Shown here one piece after another: positions 6,153 to 9,566 of a stretch of DNA of 9,566 bases. Origin of the DNA: Oligoflexia bacterium (lineage in GTDB: Bacteria > Bdellovibrionota > UBA1018); NCBI GenBank assembly GCA_903854365.1, contig CAINWE010000168.1, positions 1 to 9,566 of the forward strand, given 5' to 3'. The notes below the pieces were generated by a model. That model did no database searches, was not told the DNA's origin, and saw only the letters and a program-made list of their open reading frames with translations. Every line of letters starts with the position of its first letter. The first letter of the stretch is position 1. A program made the position numbers and the translations under genes.

Positions 6153-7160
6153 ATGATTCTCAGCAGCAACCTCGACCTGACACTCAGGCCGATGAAGTAT
6201 CCACAGTTCTTTCAGCTCTACAAAAATTCTCTAAAGAATATATGGACCACTGATGAAATTGATTTCTCCGTAGACTTTGAGCATTTAAGAGATCGACTAT
6301 CACCGCAAGAGGCGCACCTCATTCGCCGGCTCGTTGCTTTTTTCGCTACCGCTGACAATCTCGTTGCGCATAATTTGGTCTTAAATTTCTACAAACACAT
6401 CAACTCACCCGAAATGAGGATGTTCTTAGGAAAGCAGCTTTTTGACGAAATGCTGCACGTCGAAACCTACTTACTCCTCGTGGACAACTATATCCCGGAT
6501 CACGAAGAGCGCCAGGCAGCGTTCGACGCTTATCAAAACATCCCCTCAATTAAGCAGAAAGCGGACTTCTGCTTTAAGTACATGGACTCGATCAATGAAC
6601 TCAACAATCTCGATACCGACGATCGCAAACGTCAATTCATTGAAAACCTCATCTGCTTTGCAGCCTGCGTAGAAGGGCTATTTTTCTTCGGATCCTTCGC
6701 CTACGTTTACTTCCTGAGAAATAAGGGACTTCTTCCGGGCCTTGCTACTGCAACCAACTGGATTTTCCGCGATGAAACCCTCCACATCGAAGGTGCTATG
6801 GCGGCAGTTGCAGCCATCCGGAAAGAATACCCTCACCTTTTCGATGCCGCGCTCGAAGCACGAATGAAGCTCATGGTCGAAGAAGCGATCCAAGTCGAGA
6901 TGAACTTCTGCCAAGATGCTCTCAACTTTGGAGTCAGCGGACTCTCACCAAAACTCATGAGAGAATACTTAGAATACGTGGCTGACCAAAGATTAACCCA
7001 ACTCGGCTTCAGCAAAGCCTATCTTTCTAAGAACCCCTTCAGCTTTATGGTCTTACAAGACCTCCAGCCGCTCACCAATTTCTTTGAGAAACGGGTAACA
7101 GAATACCAAAAGGGCTTTGAGAGTAGCCGCAACTCAGTCACGTTTAACGACGAGTTCTAA
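6153..7160 (+). CDS. nrdB: Class Ia ribonucleoside-diphosphate reductase, beta (radical-generating) subunit
   Basis: A 335-residue NrdB that builds the tyrosyl radical used by NrdA. All di-metal ligands are visible and keep the E. coli spacing: D68, E99, H102, then E174, E208 and H211 (E. coli D84, E115, H118, E204, E238, H241). The radical tyrosine is Y106 in E-M-L-H-V-E-T-Y, so this is the ordinary Tyr type and not the Phe-containing class Ic of Chlamydia. W31 (IWTTDEIDFS) corresponds to W48 of the radical-transfer path, and Y318 near the C-terminus may correspond to Y356. The acidic tail NDEF fits the NrdA-docking role of the C-terminus. No NrdI or ferredoxin-like activator gene is adjacent, which fits class Ia better than Ib. 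The lipoprotein gene downstream is convergent. Confidence 0.98.
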   Translation: MILSSNLDLTLRPMKYPQFFQLYKNSLKNIWTTDEIDFSVDFEHLRDRLSPQEAHLIRRLVAFFATADNLVAHNLVLNFYKHINSPEMRMFLGKQLFDEMLHVETYLLLVDNYIPDHEERQAAFDAYQNIPSIKQKADFCFKYMDSINELNNLDTDDRKRQFIENLICFAACVEGLFFFGSFAYVYFLRNKGLLPGLATATNWIFRDETLHIEGAMAAVAAIRKEYPHLFDAALEARMKLMVEEAIQVEMNFCQDALNFGVSGLSPKLMREYLEYVADQRLTQLGFSKAYLSKNPFSFMVLQDLQPLTNFFEKRVTEYQKGFESSRNSVTFNDEF

Positions 7161-7194
7161 CAACTCTCACAGACCCAGCACATCCCATTTATCT

Positions 7195-7242
7195 CTGCTC
7201 ATTGTGTCGACTCGATCTTGATCAAATCGACACAGTGAGCAG
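7195..7242. terminator. 16-bp hairpin between nrdB and the convergent lipoprotein gene
   Basis: CTGCTCATTGTGTCGA (7195-7210) pairs with TCGACACAGTGAGCAG (7227-7242) at all 16 positions, one being a T/G wobble, around a 16-nt loop. It begins 34 nt after the nrdB stop and ends 21 nt before the stop of the opposing gene, so it probably serves both transcripts. Neither strand has a U run directly after the stem. Read on the - strand, six T's come before the stem rather than after it. Confidence 0.65.
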
Positions 7243-7263
7243 CGAATGACCGAAAAAATCGTA

Positions 7264-7686
7264 TCAGTTCGGATAACTAGTGGAGAACGTGCCGCCCGCT
7301 GCGTGACAGGCCTCAGTTAGACTTGAAACGCTCCCCTGTTTATAAACAAGAACGAACGTCACGGTGCCACTTCCATCCTGTGCAGATACATGGCGACTCC
7401 ACTTACAAAAACCGACCGCATCAGTTTGACTACAAGACAGCCCCGGAACAAAGGTTGCACTGGGAAAGGCCGTGCTACAACTCGAATTCAATGCAGATTG
7501 CAAATCGGTACTCGAAACCCCTTGAGCAGCTCCCGTAATCGACATATTCACGCACGCAACTTCGCTACCGCGAACTGACACACTACAAGTCCCTGTTGCA
7601 TTGACCTTTTGACTCGGAGCCGATCCGCAAGCCCCGAGAAAGCCTGCCAAAGCCGCCACTAAAAACGCATTGTTATACAATGTCAT
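7264..7686 (-). CDS. Small putative lipoprotein of unknown function
   Basis: A 140-residue protein with a clear type II signal peptide: hydrophobic residues 7-19 ending in L-G-A before lipidated C20 (FLGAC|GS). The mature part is rich in Ser, Thr, Ala and Gly and has six further cysteines (34, 45, 70, 85, 94, 127), compatible with three disulfides in the periplasm or on the surface. The C-terminal segment 'EACHAAGGTFSTSYPN' has the look of a small secreted Cys-stabilised domain. I do not recognise the family. No Shine-Dalgarno motif is visible before ATG 7686; the upstream - strand sequence is AT-rich. It stands alone, convergent with nrdB. Confidence 0.75.
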   Translation of the reverse strand: MTLYNNAFLVAALAGFLGACGSAPSQKVNATGTCSVSVRGSEVACVNMSITGAAQGVSSTDLQSALNSSCSTAFPSATFVPGLSCSQTDAVGFCKWSRHVSAQDGSGTVTFVLVYKQGSVSSLTEACHAAGGTFSTSYPN

Positions 7687-8072
7687 ACAATCTAATTGTT
7701 TAATTTAAAATGCAACCAAATCCACTTAAGAACCCCAACTCCTACATCTCGCTTCAGGAACCAATTGAGGTTGGCTCCCTAAACTTTCGCAGGTGACGCA
7801 ACCAGTCAGTTCAAGCTTAATGCCATATTTTTTATGTAAAAAAAGTATTTCAATATCAAATACTTAAATCACCATTTCATAAAAAATATACCCATCAATC
7901 CACGACCAAAGTGTCTATCGTTTAGACATCTGACGAAAAGTTCAATTCATAATAAACTGATGTGACTTCATCCAAAAACATCGGACTCGAAGCAATCCTC
8001 ACATACTCAAATTTCAGAAATTTTTGGCCGGATATTTTTAAATGGTTTTCAATTTGCAGTCATCGCAACAGG
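7687..8072. other. AT-rich intergenic stretch without a convincing gene
   Basis: This roughly 390-nt stretch separates the - strand lipoprotein gene from the proline-rich ORF and should hold both promoters. It contains three inverted repeats: GGAACCAA/TTGGCTCC (7757-7764, 7771-7778, one mismatch), AAGTATTT/AAATACTT (7843-7850, 7858-7865, perfect) and TGTCTA/TAGACA (7912-7917, 7923-7928). TAGACA followed 19 nt later by CATAAT (7948-7953) is a possible weak promoter reading rightward. No tRNA, riboswitch or conserved ORF was recognised. The proline-rich frame stays open leftward to a GTG at 7962, so the boundary at 8072 is provisional. Confidence 0.5.
7843..7865. repeat. Perfect 8-bp AT-rich inverted repeat
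   Basis: AAGTATTT and AAATACTT flank CAATATC in the long non-coding stretch, preceded by a seven-A run (7838-7844). It could be an operator or a weak hairpin. On the - strand the stem is followed by TTTTTT, which resembles an intrinsic terminator read leftward, but no gene on that strand was seen upstream of it. Confidence 0.35.
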
Positions 8073-8276
8073 ATGACCCCTCTCACTACAGCCGACAACC
8101 AGAAACCCGAAGTACCCTCCCCACCCATGCCGCCAGAAAAGCCGCCTATTCTCATTCCAGAAATAATACCGCAACGGACTACGCCCGAGATTTCCCCTGG
8201 AACAACCGAGCCAGAAATCACGCCCGAGTCATCGCCCCAAATTCACCCAGAGGAAATCCCACCCGATTTCAGCTAA
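8073..8276 (+). CDS. Small proline-rich protein
   Basis: A 67-residue ORF from the ATG at 8073. After a 13-residue head it is built almost entirely of P-E-x-x-P-type units: PEVPSPP, PEKPPI, PEIIPQ, PEISPG, PEITPE, PEEIPPD. It has no cysteine, signal peptide or hydrophobic span, so it is probably an extended, disordered acidic protein. Similar tiny Pro/Glu-rich ORFs occur in many proteobacteria without known function. The start is uncertain: the Shine-Dalgarno match is weak (ACAGG just upstream), and the frame continues left to a GTG at 7962, which would give 104 residues. The stop lies 32 nt before the CBS-DUF2267-PEBP gene, so cotranscription is likely. The codon pattern is coherent, but a short low-complexity ORF deserves caution. 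Confidence 0.5.
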   Translation: MTPLTTADNQKPEVPSPPMPPEKPPILIPEIIPQRTTPEISPGTTEPEITPESSPQIHPEEIPPDFS

Positions 8277-8308
8277 AAGAGGCATAATCCTCGCATCTCT
8301 GGATTTTC

Positions 8309-9566
8309 ATGACAATTTCACTTCAATCGTTGATTCACAGGAAAGTCATTATCTTGCCCGAAGATAGTCCTGCTCAAACGGCGGCCAAGGCGATGCGAGA
8401 TCACCAGGTCGGCTGTGTGCTCGTCATGAACGACGAGGGTAAGCTAGTAGGTATTGTTTCCGATCGTGATTTTGCCTGTCGGTGGGCAGCTGAAATCGGC
8501 GAAGTCAACATTCCCCTTTCGCGAATCATGACTCCTGAGGTTCACAAAATTTCAGAAAGCGCAGGCTTAAATGACGTGATTGCGCTCATGGAGACCTACG
8601 GAATCAGGCGCGTACCTATCCTCTCTGTAGATGCGCATCATCGCGAGCGAGCGATTGGGATCATTACACTGGATGACCTCATTGCGGCAGGCATCTTGGC
8701 ACCTCGCCAACTCTCTCGAATCATCCAGAGACAGATCGGGCGCCGGCTTTCCTTGTATTTCCAATCGTCGCCCTCACTCCGTTCACAACGACGATCAGAA
8801 GTCCACCTTCACCAGACGATGGATCGGTTCTGCGCATTTTTAGCCAAGCAGACGGGCGTCAGCGAGGAGCTCGCACCTCAAATCGTGCAATTTCTTTTAA
8901 GCTGTTTAGTAATGCGAGTCAGCGCAACGGCAGCCGCGCATTTTATCGCACAACTCCCAAAGCTCGCCCAACATTCCCTTTTCATGCTCCCCTCCGGACC
9001 CGATCGTACCATCTCAGTCGAATGGGTCATTGCAGAACTCACATCGCGCTTCAAACTGCAGGACGATTTTGCTCAGACGGTTTGCTCAGAGTTTCTAGCA
9101 GGCCTTCACAACCTCGTAGACGCCGGCCAAATTAGGCATCTCAAATCTCAACTCCCGGAGGACTTTAAAGCTCTTTTCCCCGCCGAAATCGGACCATCTT
9201 TACTCACCGATCGGGCATCCAAGACACCCCAAAAAAGGCCTCTCCCCCCCCAGCCGATCCCTGGACCTATGACACTTCGATCTACTTCATTTTCAAACGG
9301 CGGTACAATCGCTCAGCAATTCACGGGCGAAGGCGACGACCATAACCCCGCTCTAGAATGGACTTGCCCACCGCCCGGAACCCGCGAGTTAATCATTCTT
9401 TGTGAGGATCCCGACTCGACTTATGAGACTGCCTGGACTCACTGGATTGCGTTTGGAATCGCTCCAACTTTTCTATCTATTCCAGAAGGAATTAAGAAAC
9501 ATCCAGACCTTGATACTCCGTACCACTTAAAACAAGGTAAAAACAGTTGGGGAAACATTGGCTATC
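8309..9566 (+). CDS. CBS pair - DUF2267 - PEBP (YbhB/YbcL-like) fusion protein, 3' partial
   Basis: The frame is open from ATG 8309 to the right edge (419 residues seen, no stop). An in-frame stop at 8285 rules out an upstream ATG; GGA at 8301-8303 is a weak ribosome binding site. Residues 8-130 are two CBS motifs, with 'GIVSDRDF' (48-55) and 'GIITLDDL' (117-124) closing each; such pairs commonly bind AMP, ATP or related ligands. Residues 165-291 match DUF2267, seen as two helical halves each with a 'QLP' motif (215-217 and 281-283). A proline-rich linker (305-320) leads to a PEBP domain: 'MTLRSTSFSNGGTI' (321-334), D367-P-D369 and H378-W in the ligand pocket, and 'SWGNIGY' at the window end, where GPxPP is expected next. 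No signal peptide, so cytoplasmic. A role in nucleotide-sensed regulation is inference. Confidence 0.85.
   Translation, partial: MTISLQSLIHRKVIILPEDSPAQTAAKAMRDHQVGCVLVMNDEGKLVGIVSDRDFACRWAAEIGEVNIPLSRIMTPEVHKISESAGLNDVIALMETYGIRRVPILSVDAHHRERAIGIITLDDLIAAGILAPRQLSRIIQRQIGRRLSLYFQSSPSLRSQRRSEVHLHQTMDRFCAFLAKQTGVSEELAPQIVQFLLSCLVMRVSATAAAHFIAQLPKLAQHSLFMLPSGPDRTISVEWVIAELTSRFKLQDDFAQTVCSEFLAGLHNLVDAGQIRHLKSQLPEDFKALFPAEIGPSLLTDRASKTPQKRPLPPQPIPGPMTLRSTSFSNGGTIAQQFTGEGDDHNPALEWTCPPPGTRELIILCEDPDSTYETAWTHWIAFGIAPTFLSIPEGIKKHPDLDTPYHLKQGKNSWGNIGY
9231..9251 (+). repeat. A6 and C8 homopolymer tracts inside the fusion gene
   Basis: Six A's (9231-9236) and eight C's (9244-9251) lie seven bases apart in the codons for the linker between the DUF2267 and PEBP parts. 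Both are in frame as written. Gain or loss of one base in either would separate the PEBP domain from the rest. Confidence 0.6.

Noticed and set aside
6153..7160. Class Ic (Mn/Fe) or metal-free NrdB variant
   Set aside because: The radical tyrosine (Y106) and all six metal ligands are present with normal spacing.
7962..8072. Extended 104-residue version of the proline-rich ORF starting at GTG 7962
   Set aside because: The added 37 residues have no proline-rich character and no ribosome binding site. A leaderless GTG start after CATAAT (7948-7953) is conceivable but weaker than ATG 8073.
8042..8287. An 81-residue + strand frame overlapping the proline-rich ORF
   Set aside because: Only one of the two frames can be the main gene. 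This one gives an Arg/Asn/Ser-rich sequence typical of a shifted frame, whereas the other gives regular P-E-x-x-P units.
9230..9238. Programmed -1 ribosomal frameshift at the A6 tract of the fusion gene
   Set aside because: The codons read CAA AAA AGG, so the tract is not in the X-XXY-YYZ phase needed for a standard slippery heptamer, and no frame change is needed to reach the PEBP domain.
1..9566. Mobile element, prophage, CRISPR array or defence island
   Set aside because: No transposase, integrase, phage, Cas or restriction motifs were seen. The repeats found are short, local and promoter-associated, and all the larger genes are ordinary chromosomal types.

Overview
This is a chromosomal window from a Gram-negative bacterium. 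Two proteins carry lipoprotein signal peptides, one carries a classical Sec signal peptide, and a class Ia ribonucleotide reductase is encoded as separate nrdA and nrdB genes. The gene mix (M3 oligopeptidase, small Cys-containing lipoproteins, a secreted protein with GLG1-type Cys-rich repeats, moderate GC) fits the Bdellovibrionota or a related lineage. That placement is an impression from gene style only; no rRNA or other marker is present.

Layout, left to right. (1) 1-1328, +: C-terminal two-thirds of an M3 (thimet oligopeptidase/Dcp-like) metallopeptidase, cut by the window edge. (2) A perfect 14-bp hairpin, then a + strand lipoprotein gene (1535-2137) with a formylglycine-generating-enzyme/DUF1566-like C-terminal region. 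(3) Convergent to it, on the - strand, a secreted protein with two exactly spaced four-cysteine repeats (2235-2678). (4) Divergent from that, a DedA-family membrane protein (2872-3513) whose -10 box lies 8 nt before the ATG, suggesting a leaderless mRNA. (5) nrdA (3717-6032) and nrdB (6153-7160), each with a good ribosome binding site and its own candidate promoter; palindromes or repeats overlap both promoters. (6) Convergent to nrdB, a small - strand lipoprotein gene of unknown function (7264-7686), separated from nrdB by a 16-bp hairpin. (7) An AT-rich stretch of about 390 nt with no convincing gene, then a tiny proline-rich ORF (8073-8276). (8) From 8309 to beyond the right edge, a long open frame encoding an unusual fusion: paired CBS domains, a DUF2267 region and a PEBP (YbhB/YbcL-type) domain.

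NrdA and NrdB form one enzyme that reduces ribonucleoside diphosphates to deoxyribonucleotides. All catalytic, metal-ligand and radical residues I looked for are present, so it should be functional. The other genes look like independent units, with convergent and divergent pairs separated by hairpins. I see no insertion sequence, prophage, CRISPR array, toxin-antitoxin pair or defence island. The least ordinary item is the CBS-DUF2267-PEBP fusion with its proline-rich neighbour; most of the rest is standard housekeeping or envelope biology.
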